Positions 1 through 6,439 of a stretch of 10,413 nucleotides of DNA are shown here, piece after piece (position 1 is the stretch's first letter; the number at the start of each line of letters is the position of its first letter). The DNA is taken from assembly GCA_934527255.1 (NCBI GenBank), contig CAKTAM010000064.1:1-10413 (forward strand), written 5' to 3'. Below the pieces are notes generated by a model that saw only the letters and a program-made list of their open reading frames with translations, was not told where the DNA came from and did no database searches. The DNA comes from an uncultured Oscillospiraceae bacterium. GTDB lineage: Bacteria; Bacillota; Clostridia; Oscillospirales; Ruminococcaceae. The position numbers were made by a program, and so were the translations under genes.

Positions 1-710
1 CCATGGTGGATGTGGTGCTGGCGGCCGTGCCCGCCGCGGTGGAAAAACTGGGTGCACCGCAGAAAACGGTTGTCTGCGGCAACCCGGTGCGGCCGGAGAT
101 GTTTGCACAGGATGCCGCCGCGGCCCGGCGTGAACTGGGCATTCCGGAGGGCAAAACGGTGCTGCTTTCGTTTGGCGGTTCGCTGGGTGCGCAGCGCGTC
201 AACGAGATGGTGGCCGACCTGGCGGCGTGGCATGTCGCCCATGCCGATTTTTATCACATCCATGCAACGGGCCAGTATGGCGTGCAGTTGTTCCGCACGC
301 TTGCCCGACAGAAGGGCTTTGAAAACAGCCCGCATATGGATGTGCGGGAGTACATTGACGATATGCCGCGCTGTCTGGCGGCGGCCGATCTGGTCATCTG
401 TCGCGCGGGCGCGCTGACCCTTGCCGAGCTGGAGGCGATGGGCCGGGCCTCCATCCTCATTCCGTCGCCCAATGTGGCGGAAAATCACCAGTATTACAAC
501 GCGCTGGAGCTGGAAAAGGCGGGCGGCGCGCGCGTGCTGGAGGAAAAAGAGCTGACCGGCGAAAAGCTGATCGAAACGGTGCGGCAGCTGACGGAAAAGC
601 CGGATACGCTGCGCATTATGGGCATGTGCGCCAAAAAGTGCGGCGAGCCGCGCTCGCTGGAGATCATCGGCCAGGCGCTGGCCCCGCTGCTGGACGGCCG
701 GGCCCGCTGA
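1..710 (+). CDS. murG: MurG, UDP-GlcNAc:undecaprenyl-PP-MurNAc-pentapeptide GlcNAc transferase (5' truncated by window)
   Basis: MurG adds GlcNAc from UDP-GlcNAc to lipid I, giving lipid II at the inner face of the membrane. The reading frame is open from the first complete codon (position 3) and ends in TGA at 708-710. The 235 visible residues are about the C-terminal two thirds of a family usually near 360 residues; the ATG at position 3 is internal, not the start. Visible family motifs are GNPVRPEMF (linker), LSFGGSLGAQRVNEMV (the glycine-rich GGSLGA loop of the C-terminal Rossmann domain), DMPRCLAAADLVICRAGALT (the ADLV.SRAGA segment), LAELEAMGRASILIPSPNV and ENHQYYNALELEKAG (UDP-GlcNAc-binding and acceptor-side motifs). 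It is followed by murA after 72 bp, as in several clostridial dcw clusters. The family call is firm. The N-terminal membrane-facing domain cannot be judged here. Confidence 0.97.
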   Translation, partial: MVDVVLAAVPAAVEKLGAPQKTVVCGNPVRPEMFAQDAAAARRELGIPEGKTVLLSFGGSLGAQRVNEMVADLAAWHVAHADFYHIHATGQYGVQLFRTLARQKGFENSPHMDVREYIDDMPRCLAAADLVICRAGALTLAELEAMGRASILIPSPNVAENHQYYNALELEKAGGARVLEEKELTGEKLIETVRQLTEKPDTLRIMGMCAKKCGEPRSLEIIGQALAPLLDGRAR

Positions 711-765
711 GAAAATGCCTGTTTTCACACCGGACACGGCGGCGGCATAGTATGGCACATCCTGT

Positions 766-776
766 AAAGGGAGGTG
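766..776 (+). promoter_or_regulatory. Shine-Dalgarno sequence that sets the murA start
   Basis: AAAGGGAGGTG is nearly a full anti-16S complement and lies 6-8 nt before the ATG at 783. The in-frame GTG at 774 is part of this site, so the longer start is unlikely. Confidence 0.85.
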
Positions 777-782
777 CCCGTT

Positions 783-2042
783 ATGACCGTACCGCCGTTG
801 ACCGTTCGCCATACGGCCGCCCTGCATGGGCGGCTGCGCGTTCCGGCAGCCAAAAACAGCGTACTGCCGCTGCTGGCCGCCGCCCTGCTGTGCGACGGGC
901 CGGTTCGGCTGTGCCGAACGCCCGCGCTGGCGGATGTTGCGGCGGCCTGCGGCATTCTGCGGGAGTTGGGGCGTCCTGCCGTCCGTCTGGGAGAGGATCT
1001 GCTGCTTGTGCCCGCGCCGCTGCAAAGCAGTGAGCTGACGGCGCAGTGGATGGGGCGTATGCGCTCCGGCGTCTTTTTTCTGGCGCCGGTGCTGGCGCGC
1101 ACCGGCAGGGTGGCCTTTGCCGCCCCGGGAGGGTGCGACCTTGGCAGCCGTCCGGTCGACATTCATCTGGACGGTCTGTGCAAAATGGGCGCGGTGTGCA
1201 GCCAACAGGCGGGCAAGACCGTGCTGCAGGCGCCGCAGGGGCTGCACGGCTGCGCCTATGCGCTGCGGCTGCCAAGCGTCGGCGCGACCGAAACGCTGCT
1301 GATGGCCGCGGCGGTGGCCCGGGGCACTACCCGGCTGGAAAACGCCGCGCTGGAGCCGGAGATACTGGATCTGGTGCGCTTTTTGAACGCCTGCGGTGCG
1401 CGCATCCGCCGTCTGCCGGGGCGCCGATTCACCGTGCAGGGCGTGCCATCGCTGCATGGCGCCGATTTTACCCCTTCGGCCGACCGCATCTGGTGCGCCA
1501 CGCTGCTGTGTGCGGCTGCGGGCTGCGGCGGTGAGGTGGAGCTGACCGGCATCGACCCGGCGCAGCTGACGGCGCTGCCGTATCTGCTGCGCCGCGCCGG
1601 ATGCGAGGTGCAGACCGCGCCGCAGGCCATCCGACTTTCCCGCCGGGGCAGGCTGCGGGGCATCGGCCGGGTGCAGACCGCCCCGTTTCCGGGGCTTGCC
1701 ACCGATATGGCCCCTCTGTTGGCCGCCGCGCTGCTGACCGCCGAGGGCACGACCGCCCTGTGCGATACCGTGTTTACCAACCGTTTTGCCTGTGCCGCGG
1801 GCTTTGCCGCGCTGGGCGCACAGGTGGGGGTGCGGCAGAACTGCCTGCTGCTGCCGGGCGACAGAGCGACCGTGCTGCAGGGCGCGCCGCTGCAGGCGCC
1901 CGATCTGCGCGGCGGGGCGGCGCTGGTGCTGGCTGCGCTGCAGGCACAGGGAACCAGCACATTGACCGGTATGGAATATGTGCAGCGCGGCTATGCAGAT
2001 CTGCCCGGCGCGCTGGCTGTGCTGGGCGCAGCGATCGGATAG
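783..2042 (+). CDS. murA: MurA, UDP-N-acetylglucosamine 1-carboxyvinyltransferase
   Basis: MurA transfers enolpyruvate from PEP to UDP-GlcNAc in the cytoplasm, the first committed step of peptidoglycan precursor synthesis and the fosfomycin target. From the ATG at 783 it is 419 residues, the usual family length. Key residues can be placed against E. coli MurA: K24-N25 (K22), R94 (R91), C118 in PGGCDLGSRPVD (C115, the fosfomycin-reactive cysteine), R123 (R120), D308 in LATDMA (D305), R376 in DLRGGAA (R371) and R402 in QRGYAD (R397). It should therefore be active and, by having Cys rather than Asp, fosfomycin-sensitive in principle. Oddities are substitutions in otherwise strong motifs (ADRIW for PDRIE, FTNRF for FENRF) and about 15 cysteines. 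It lies between murG and ftsQ. Clostridia often carry two murA genes; which paralogue this is cannot be told here. Confidence 0.95.
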   Translation: MTVPPLTVRHTAALHGRLRVPAAKNSVLPLLAAALLCDGPVRLCRTPALADVAAACGILRELGRPAVRLGEDLLLVPAPLQSSELTAQWMGRMRSGVFFLAPVLARTGRVAFAAPGGCDLGSRPVDIHLDGLCKMGAVCSQQAGKTVLQAPQGLHGCAYALRLPSVGATETLLMAAAVARGTTRLENAALEPEILDLVRFLNACGARIRRLPGRRFTVQGVPSLHGADFTPSADRIWCATLLCAAAGCGGEVELTGIDPAQLTALPYLLRRAGCEVQTAPQAIRLSRRGRLRGIGRVQTAPFPGLATDMAPLLAAALLTAEGTTALCDTVFTNRFACAAGFAALGAQVGVRQNCLLLPGDRATVLQGAPLQAPDLRGGAALVLAALQAQGTSTLTGMEYVQRGYADLPGALAVLGAAIG

Positions 2043-2055
2043 AAAAGGAAAGGAG
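2043..2055 (+). promoter_or_regulatory. Ribosome binding site for divIB/ftsQ
   Basis: An A/G-rich tract ends in AAGGAG, 6 nt before the ATG at 2062 and immediately after the murA stop. It fixes the start at 2062 rather than the in-frame ATG at 1978, which lies inside murA. Confidence 0.8.
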
Positions 2056-2061
2056 CGACTT

Positions 2062-3333
2062 ATGGCACGCACACCGCGTCCCGCGCCGAAAAAGGCGCAG
2101 CCCGGTCTGTATGACCGACAGGCAGAGACGCGCCGTCAAAAGCGCGGTACGCCGTACGACCAGGCGCAGGAGCGTCCGCAGGGCAGTCTGCCGACGGCTT
2201 CGCCGTCCGCCGCGGGGCACGGGGCAGCCGAACGCCCCATGCGCCCGGTATCGGCTGGGGATGAGCAGGTGTTCCCCACCCGGCATACGCCGTCCGCCGC
2301 GGGGCGCGGGGCAGCCGGACGCCCCGTGCGCCCGGTGTCGGCTGAGGATGAGCAGGTGTTCCCGACCCGGCATACGCCGCACGCTGCGCCGCCGCTGCCT
2401 GGGGAGAACCGACAGCCTGCCGCCCCTGCGCCCGGGCGTGGCCGCCGCAACAGAAAGTGCGCGGCCAAACCGGCCGCTGCACCGCAGTCCTCCCGACCTG
2501 CGCCGCGGCGGCCGCAGCAAACGCCGATGCTGCCCGAAGAGGACGCCCCGGCCCCGCAGCTGCGTGACCGCGGGCGTGCCGCCCGCCGCCGTGCCCGCCG
2601 CCGCCGTGCCGTGCTGTTCAGCGTGCTGGCGGTGCTGGCAGTCGGCGTCTGGGTACTGTTTGTGTTTGTCTTCAAGATCAGCAATATCACGGTAGAAGGC
2701 ACCACGGTTTATGACAAAAGCATTATTCTGAACCATTTTGGCTATACGGTGGGGGACAACCTGTTTACTTTCAACCGGGCCAAGGCGGCCGAGGATCTGG
2801 TCTCGTCGCTGCCGTATCTGGAAACGGCGCGCGTTACCCGGCTGCTGCCCGGCAGTGTGCACATAGAGGTGACCGGCAGCGAGGAAAAATACTGCTTTGT
2901 CGGACAGGGCGACGGCGTGATCGTCAGCCCGTCGCTCAAGGTGCTGCGTACCGGCGACAACACGGGCGGCCTGCTGGAAATTCGGGGCGCGGCCTTTTCG
3001 CAGCCGACGCCGGGACAGCCGCTGCCGTTGGAAAACGAGGAGCAGGCGCAGGCGCTGAGGACAGCGCTGCAGGCACTGCAGACGGATATCCTGCACAACT
3101 GCACGCAGCTGGATGTCAGCGACCCGTACGCCATTTCTCTGCGGTGCGAGGGGCGCTTCCTCATTCGGCTGGGCACAACGGTCGAGCTGGAATACAAGCT
3201 GCGGCTGGCGGCCGAGACCATCTATAATCGGCTGGAGCCGGAGGCCACCGGCGTGGTGGATGTCAGCGGCGCATATACCAGCCGCTCAGCCTATTACACG
3301 CCGCAAAGCCCGGATGTCTGGGATGCGGCCTGA
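2062..3333 (+). CDS. ftsQ: DivIB/FtsQ-family division protein with long repeat-bearing cytoplasmic tail
   Basis: DivIB/FtsQ is a bitopic divisome protein that works with FtsL and DivIC/FtsB to control septal wall synthesis. The 423-residue product has three parts. Residues 1-182 are a basic, Pro/Ala/Arg-rich, probably disordered cytoplasmic tail ending in RRRARRRRA. Residues about 183-204 form one membrane helix (LFSVLAVLAVGVWVLFVFVF). From residue 206 comes an extracellular POTRA-type domain (ISNITVEGTTVYDKSII, then YLETARVTRLLPGSVHIEV), followed by a beta domain. The tail holds two 29-residue tandem repeats at 48-76 and 77-105 (core DEQVFPTRHTP). DivIB tails are often much shorter, so this one is long. 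The start is set by the AAGGAG at 2043-2055. The gene begins 19 nt after murA, so the two are probably co-transcribed. The C-terminal beta region is recognised by position more than by motif. Confidence 0.9.
   Translation: MARTPRPAPKKAQPGLYDRQAETRRQKRGTPYDQAQERPQGSLPTASPSAAGHGAAERPMRPVSAGDEQVFPTRHTPSAAGRGAAGRPVRPVSAEDEQVFPTRHTPHAAPPLPGENRQPAAPAPGRGRRNRKCAAKPAAAPQSSRPAPRRPQQTPMLPEEDAPAPQLRDRGRAARRRARRRRAVLFSVLAVLAVGVWVLFVFVFKISNITVEGTTVYDKSIILNHFGYTVGDNLFTFNRAKAAEDLVSSLPYLETARVTRLLPGSVHIEVTGSEEKYCFVGQGDGVIVSPSLKVLRTGDNTGGLLEIRGAAFSQPTPGQPLPLENEEQAQALRTALQALQTDILHNCTQLDVSDPYAISLRCEGRFLIRLGTTVELEYKLRLAAETIYNRLEPEATGVVDVSGAYTSRSAYYTPQSPDVWDAA
2201..2374 (+). repeat. Two tandem 87-bp in-frame repeats inside divIB/ftsQ
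   Basis: Units at 2201-2287 and 2288-2374 differ at 6 of 87 positions, five of them A/G changes, so they are about 93% identical. 87 is a multiple of 3, so the duplication keeps frame and adds a second copy of a 29-residue block. A third, decayed start (PHAAP) follows at 2375. Several of the differences change the protein (H/R, E/G, M/V, G/E), while the core DEQVFPTRHTP is unchanged. Confidence 0.93.
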
Positions 3334-3379
3334 TGACCTTGCAAAAACAAAATTCGTACAAAAGATTTGCCGCAGACGG

Positions 3380-3408
3380 TTGAATTTCCGGGGCAAATAT
3401 GCTATTTT
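3380..3408 (+). promoter_or_regulatory. Putative sigma-A promoter for ftsZ
   Basis: TTGAAT at 3380-3385 and TATTTT at 3403-3408 are spaced by 17 nt in an AT-rich island of an otherwise GC-rich region. An alternative -10, TATAAA at 3409-3414, has a worse partner (TTTCCG, 18-nt spacer). Either would give a leader of roughly 125-130 nt. Confidence 0.55.
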
Positions 3409-3420
3409 TATAAAGTATAG

Positions 3421-3545
3421 AAAAATGTGAAATGTCGCGTGCCATGCAAGGCAAACTATCTGAGCAGATCATCTGCGGCGGGCAGGGCAGGTTCGTCCGC
3501 CGGGTAAAAAATATCACGGATGTGGAAAAACAGGGGGAACACAAG
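3421..3545 (+). other. ftsZ 5' leader with inverted repeats
   Basis: No credible gene lies between divIB and ftsZ (3334-3545). The probable leader contains a 6-bp palindrome pair GCAGAT-c-ATCTGC at 3464-3476 and CGGCGG/CCGCCG arms at 3476-3481 and 3497-3502. The two share a boundary base, so they compete or stack. An in-frame ATG at 3432 would add 38 residues to FtsZ, but it lacks a Shine-Dalgarno sequence and encodes nothing FtsZ-like. No known riboswitch was recognised. Confidence 0.4.
3532..3538 (+). promoter_or_regulatory. Ribosome binding site for ftsZ
   Basis: AGGGGGA lies 7 nt before the ATG at 3546 and supports that start over the upstream in-frame ATG at 3432. Confidence 0.75.
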
Positions 3546-4685
3546 ATGCCGTTTATTCTGGACGATGAAATGAACAATGTGACAAACATCAAGGTCGTAG
3601 GCGTGGGCGGCGGCGGCGGCAATGCGGTCAACCGCATGATCGACCACGATCTGAAGGGCGTTGAATTTATTTCGATGAACACGGATCAGCAGGCCCTGTA
3701 CAAATCCAAGGCCACCCAGAAGGTGCAGCTGGGCGCAAAGCTGACCCGCGGCCGCGGCGCAGGCGCCATGCCGGAGATCGGTCAGCGCAGCGCAGAGGAA
3801 AGCCGCGAGGAGATCGGTGCGGCGCTGCAGGGCGCGCAGATGGTGTTTTTGGCGGCCGGCATGGGCGGTGGCACCGGCACGGGTGCAATCCCGGTCGTGG
3901 CGCAGGTCGCCAAGGATAAGGATATTCTGACGGTCGGCATCGTCACCAAGCCCTTTGCCTTTGAGGGAAAGCGTAAAATGAACGTGGCCGAGCAGGGCAT
4001 CGCCAATCTGCTGGAATGTGTGGACAGCCTGATTGTCATTCCCAATGAACGCCTCAAGCTGCTCAGCGACGAAAAGATCACCATGCAGAATGCCTTTGAA
4101 GCGGCGGATAACGTGCTGCTGCAGGGCGTGGAAAGCATCTCTTCGCTGATTAACGTCACCTCGTTCATCAACCTGGATTTTGCGGATGTGCGCTCCATCA
4201 TGAAAGACGCCGGGTATGCCCACATGGGCGTCGGCTCCGCCACGGGCAAAAACAAGGCGGAGGAAGCGGCTATGGCGGCCATTTCCAGCCCGCTGCTGGA
4301 GACCTCCATCGCCGGGGCCACAGGCGTGATCATCAGCATTACCTCCTCGTCGGATATCGGCCTGGACGAGGTGGATCAGGCCTCGTCGCTCATCACCAAG
4401 TCGGCGCATCCGGATGCCAACATCATCTGGGGTTGTGCTTTTGACGACAGCATGACGGATGAAATGCGCATTACTGTGGTGGCCACAGGCTTTGACAGCA
4501 CAACGCCGAACCCCGAGCCGCAGCCCGTGAAAAAAGAGCAGAAGCCCATGGGCATCACGCAGGGCTCCGATCTGGCACAGCCGAATGACGAGCAGCGCAA
4601 AGCGCAGCCTCTGCCGCCGGAAACCAAGGATTTTCTGGGCGATGACTTCTGGGGCGAGGTAGAAAACCTGTTCAAAAACCGCTGA
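3546..4685 (+). CDS. ftsZ: FtsZ, tubulin-like division GTPase
   Basis: FtsZ polymerises with GTP under the membrane at mid-cell to form the Z ring. The 379-residue product has the usual length. It shows the nucleotide-binding start KVVGVGGGGGNAVNRM (16-31), the tubulin signature GGGTGTGA (107-114), the GKRKMNVAEQG segment (141-151), and the T7 loop NLDFADV (209-215) with catalytic Asp211 and Asp214. A Pro/Gln/Lys-rich linker (about 328-360) follows. The C-terminal peptide is odd: DFLGDDFWGEVENLFKNR replaces the usual IPxFLR-type docking motif, keeping only an LFKNR end that resembles FLRNR. The start at 3546 gives the normal N-terminus and has an AGGGGGA site. No ftsA is adjacent. The gene probably has its own promoter and ends in an intrinsic terminator, so it can be a single-gene unit with read-through from divIB. 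Confidence 0.98.
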   Translation: MPFILDDEMNNVTNIKVVGVGGGGGNAVNRMIDHDLKGVEFISMNTDQQALYKSKATQKVQLGAKLTRGRGAGAMPEIGQRSAEESREEIGAALQGAQMVFLAAGMGGGTGTGAIPVVAQVAKDKDILTVGIVTKPFAFEGKRKMNVAEQGIANLLECVDSLIVIPNERLKLLSDEKITMQNAFEAADNVLLQGVESISSLINVTSFINLDFADVRSIMKDAGYAHMGVGSATGKNKAEEAAMAAISSPLLETSIAGATGVIISITSSSDIGLDEVDQASSLITKSAHPDANIIWGCAFDDSMTDEMRITVVATGFDSTTPNPEPQPVKKEQKPMGITQGSDLAQPNDEQRKAQPLPPETKDFLGDDFWGEVENLFKNR

Positions 4686-4686
4686 C

Positions 4687-4698
4687 CGCTGAAAAGCG
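4687..4698 (+). other. Small GAAA-tetraloop hairpin after ftsZ
   Basis: CGCT-GAAA-AGCG, starting one base after the ftsZ stop, forms a 4-bp hairpin with a GNRA loop. It may cap or stabilise the mRNA end ahead of the main terminator. Confidence 0.35.
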
Positions 4699-4717
4699 TT
4701 CGTCCGGTTTCAACAGC

Positions 4718-4757
4718 CGCGGGTCAGCGGCCCTTTGGGGCACTGGCCCGCGCTTTT
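4718..4757 (+). terminator. Intrinsic terminator of ftsZ
   Basis: The arms CGCGGGTCAG (4718-4727) and CTGGCCCGCG (4743-4752) pair over 10 bp with one G.U. A GCCC/GGGC sub-stem can form within the loop, and CTTTT follows. The stem begins 32 nt after the ftsZ stop. Confidence 0.85.
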
Positions 4758-4785
4758 GTGTACTGCGGGAAAAGGGATGCAAAAA

Positions 4786-4802
4786 GGCGGCCGCTGCCCG
4801 CC
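4786..4802 (-). terminator. Possible minus-strand terminator
   Basis: GGCGG and CCGCC arms (4786-4790, 4798-4802) enclose a 7-nt loop. Read on the minus strand, the hairpin is followed directly by TTTTT. No minus-strand gene lies upstream within 1.7 kb, so it would only stop antisense transcription into ftsZ. Confidence 0.35.
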
Positions 4803-4863
4803 TGTGCAAAAAAACGCAGCGCGCCGGTTTTTCTGCGGGCCGCGGCAAAAATGCGCGGCTCTG

Positions 4864-4894
4864 CCGTTTTTCCCTAAAAAACGGTTTCTTTTTT
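4864..4894 (+). terminator. Second terminator-like hairpin upstream of the divIVA-like gene
   Basis: CCGTTTTT (4864-4871) and AAAAACGG (4877-4884) form a perfect 8-bp stem with a 5-nt loop, followed by TTTCTTTTTT. The T tract overlaps the -35 region of the next promoter. Confidence 0.5.
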
Positions 4895-4913
4895 GCCCGA
4901 AAGATGATATGAT
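4885..4913 (+). promoter_or_regulatory. Extended -10 promoter for the divIVA-like gene
   Basis: TATGAT at 4908-4913 is preceded by TG and one base (TGaTATGAT), the extended -10 form. A weak -35, TTTCTT at 4885-4890, lies 17 nt upstream. The start codon is 36 nt downstream of the -10. Confidence 0.65.
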
Positions 4914-4948
4914 AGTTTTGAAAACTGCATGCAAGGAGCGAGAACGCC

Positions 4949-6121
4949 ATGGAGACGGAAAAAGCGATGCAAAGCGGGACGGCGGCCCCGGAGGAGACCC
5001 GGTCAAGGCCGCAGCCGCCGACGGTGGAGGAAAAAACGTTTGCGGGTGCGCTGTTCGGCTTTCGCCGCAAGGAGGTGCTGGAGTATGTCCGCACCATGAG
5101 CGAGCAGAACGAAAGCTATATCCGCACGCTGGATGATTCCATTGCGTCGCTGCAGCAGGAGCTTGCCGATTCCCGGCAGGAATCGAACGAGCTTGGCCGC
5201 CGCGTGGAGCAGATGAACAGCGCGCTGGAGGCCAATGCGGAGGCCGACGCCAAAAAGCAGGCGGAATACGACCAGCTGCTGAAGGATTTTCAGGCCTGCC
5301 GCGAAAAGCTGTTTCAGCGCGAGCAGAAATATGTACAGCTGCAGAAGGAGTGCGGGCAGCTGCGCACGCAGAACGAGGAGATCACCGGGCAGGTAGAAAA
5401 GGCCCGCGAAAAGATCCGTCAGCACCGCGAGCAGATGGAGGCGGCCGCCCGCCAGCAGGCTGAGCATGAGGCCGAGCTGCAGCAGAACAGCGAGCGCCAG
5501 CGCGAGCAGCTGCAGCAGCAGCACGACGCCGAGCTGGCCGATACCCGCCGTCAGGCGGAGGAGTACTGCCGCACGATGTCGCAGGAGGCGGCCGCCCGCG
5601 AGCAGGCGCAGCGGCAGGAGAGCGAACGGCAGCTGCAAAGCTTCAGCGACGGCGCGCAGCAGGCGCTGCAGCAGCTGCGCAGCCGCGCCGATGCCGAGCA
5701 GGAGCGCCTGGCCCGCCATGTGGAGCAGGTGGATGCCGACCTCAACGGCCTGAAAACGGAAATGGAGCATGTGCAGCAGCAAATCTGGGCGGCGCACGCC
5801 ATGATCAATCAGGCCACGCAGGATATGCGCGATTTGCTGCAGCAGGTGCCCTCCGGCACCGGCGGCCGCATTTCTGCGGCGGCACAGGCAGCGCAGATGC
5901 CCTCGTCGGCCGGTGCGCCCGCCGCCCCGGCCGCAAAAAAAGCCCCCGCGGCAGAAAACGCCGCCCCCGCAGCACAGCCTGCGCCGCAGGCAAAGGCCGC
6001 GCAGGCCGCCGCTTCACCGCGGCAGCAGCAGACCGTGGCGCATACCACGGTGCGCGGCGCGCGCGCGACGGTGGCAGATCATGTGCTGGATGCCCTCAGC
6101 CGCCTGTGGGAGAAAAAATGA
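4949..6121 (+). CDS. DivIVA-like coiled-coil protein
   Basis: Proteins of this type bind curved or septal membrane and organise partners at the pole or division site. The exact role of this one is inferred only. Residues 29-60 resemble the DivIVA N-terminal domain (KTFAGALFGFRRKEVLEYV; compare the family's GY/F..eeVd.fl pattern). Residues about 52-300 are almost continuous coiled coil, very rich in Gln, Glu, Arg and Ala. Residues about 303-358 are an Ala/Pro/Lys low-complexity stretch, and the last 17 residues (TVADHVLDALSRLWEKK) look like an amphipathic helix. At 390 residues it is over twice the usual DivIVA length. The start at 4949 has AAGGAG 10 nt upstream. It is a single-gene unit between its own promoter and a strong terminator, next to ftsZ as divIVA genes often are. 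It could instead be a related GpsB- or SMC-like structural protein. Confidence 0.75.
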   Translation: METEKAMQSGTAAPEETRSRPQPPTVEEKTFAGALFGFRRKEVLEYVRTMSEQNESYIRTLDDSIASLQQELADSRQESNELGRRVEQMNSALEANAEADAKKQAEYDQLLKDFQACREKLFQREQKYVQLQKECGQLRTQNEEITGQVEKAREKIRQHREQMEAAARQQAEHEAELQQNSERQREQLQQQHDAELADTRRQAEEYCRTMSQEAAAREQAQRQESERQLQSFSDGAQQALQQLRSRADAEQERLARHVEQVDADLNGLKTEMEHVQQQIWAAHAMINQATQDMRDLLQQVPSGTGGRISAAAQAAQMPSSAGAPAAPAAKKAPAAENAAPAAQPAPQAKAAQAAASPRQQQTVAHTTVRGARATVADHVLDALSRLWEKK

Positions 6122-6141
6122 CCGGCCGCACAGCCGCCGGT

Positions 6142-6194
6142 GAAAAAAGCCTTCGCTTTCCGATGGTGACCGTCGGCAGGCGAAGGCTTTTTTC
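6142..6194 (+). terminator. Strong bidirectional terminator after the divIVA-like gene
   Basis: GAAAAAAGCCTTCGC (6142-6156) and GCGAAGGCTTTTTTC (6180-6194) are perfect 15-nt inverted arms with an inner CCGA/TCGG pairing. The run of six Ts on one side and six As on the other allow termination in both directions. The stem starts 21 nt after the stop codon. Confidence 0.9.
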
Positions 6195-6439
6195 GACTTG
6201 CTTCGTTTTGATAGAGGAAGCCTTCCGTGCGGCCGCCAAAGGCGGCGCTGACAGGTGGCTTTGGCGCGAAGACGGCGTGAGACAGGACCACAGGCAATAC
6301 CTGCAGTGCGGCCGCTGCAGAAGGTGCGGACAGGACGGCTGCCGCGGCTTTTGATGAGGCGGCGGTCGGCCTGCACGGCAAAGTACGCCTGTCTTTAGGG
6401 CAAAACGGCCTTTGTCAAGGCGGCCGCGCTTTTGGGCCG
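6195..6439. other. Gene-free GC-rich hairpin region
   Basis: No reading frame here has a ribosome binding site or a recognisable product; the open frames of about 80-120 codons all run through the 6142-6194 terminator. The region holds many GC-rich inverted repeats, among them CTGCAG arms at 6301-6306 and 6315-6320 and GCGGCC-type blocks. It could be decayed sequence, an intergenic repeat element or a structured RNA. I cannot decide among these. Confidence 0.4.
6311..6352 (+). terminator. Possible terminator-like hairpin in the gene-free region
   Basis: GCCGCTGCAG (6311-6320) and CTGCCGCGGC (6339-6348) pair at 9 of 10 positions around an 18-nt loop and are followed by TTTT. No gene precedes it on the + strand after the 6142-6194 terminator, so if real it suggests a short transcript or a leftover. 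Confidence 0.3.

Noticed and set aside
711..765. Promoter between murG and murA
   Set aside because: TTTTCA has no acceptable -10 at 16-18 nt; the gap is probably just an operon spacer.
774..782. GTG at 774 as the murA start
   Set aside because: This GTG is part of the Shine-Dalgarno AAAGGGAGGTG; the ATG at 783 has the right spacing.
1774..3096. 440-codon open frame on the minus strand across murA and divIB
   Set aside because: The product is Arg/Ala low-complexity, crosses two well-supported + strand genes and their junction, and lacks a start signal.
3432..3545. Upstream in-frame ATG giving FtsZ a 38-residue extension
   Set aside because: No ribosome binding site before it, non-FtsZ-like residues, and a good site just before 3546, which gives the normal N-terminus.
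3456..4409. 317-codon minus-strand frame opposite ftsZ
   Set aside because: The + strand encodes an unmistakable FtsZ; the minus frame has a His/Ala-rich composition and no domain.
5003..5797. 264-codon Leu-rich minus-strand frame opposite the divIVA-like gene
   Set aside because: The Leu/Ala-rich product is the complement of Gln (CAG) and Glu codons in the coiled coil; it looks membrane-like only by composition.
6079..6381. 100-codon minus-strand and 82-codon plus-strand frames (6106-6354) in the gene-free region
   Set aside because: Both run through the 15-bp terminator stem at 6142-6194, lack ribosome binding sites and have no family resemblance.
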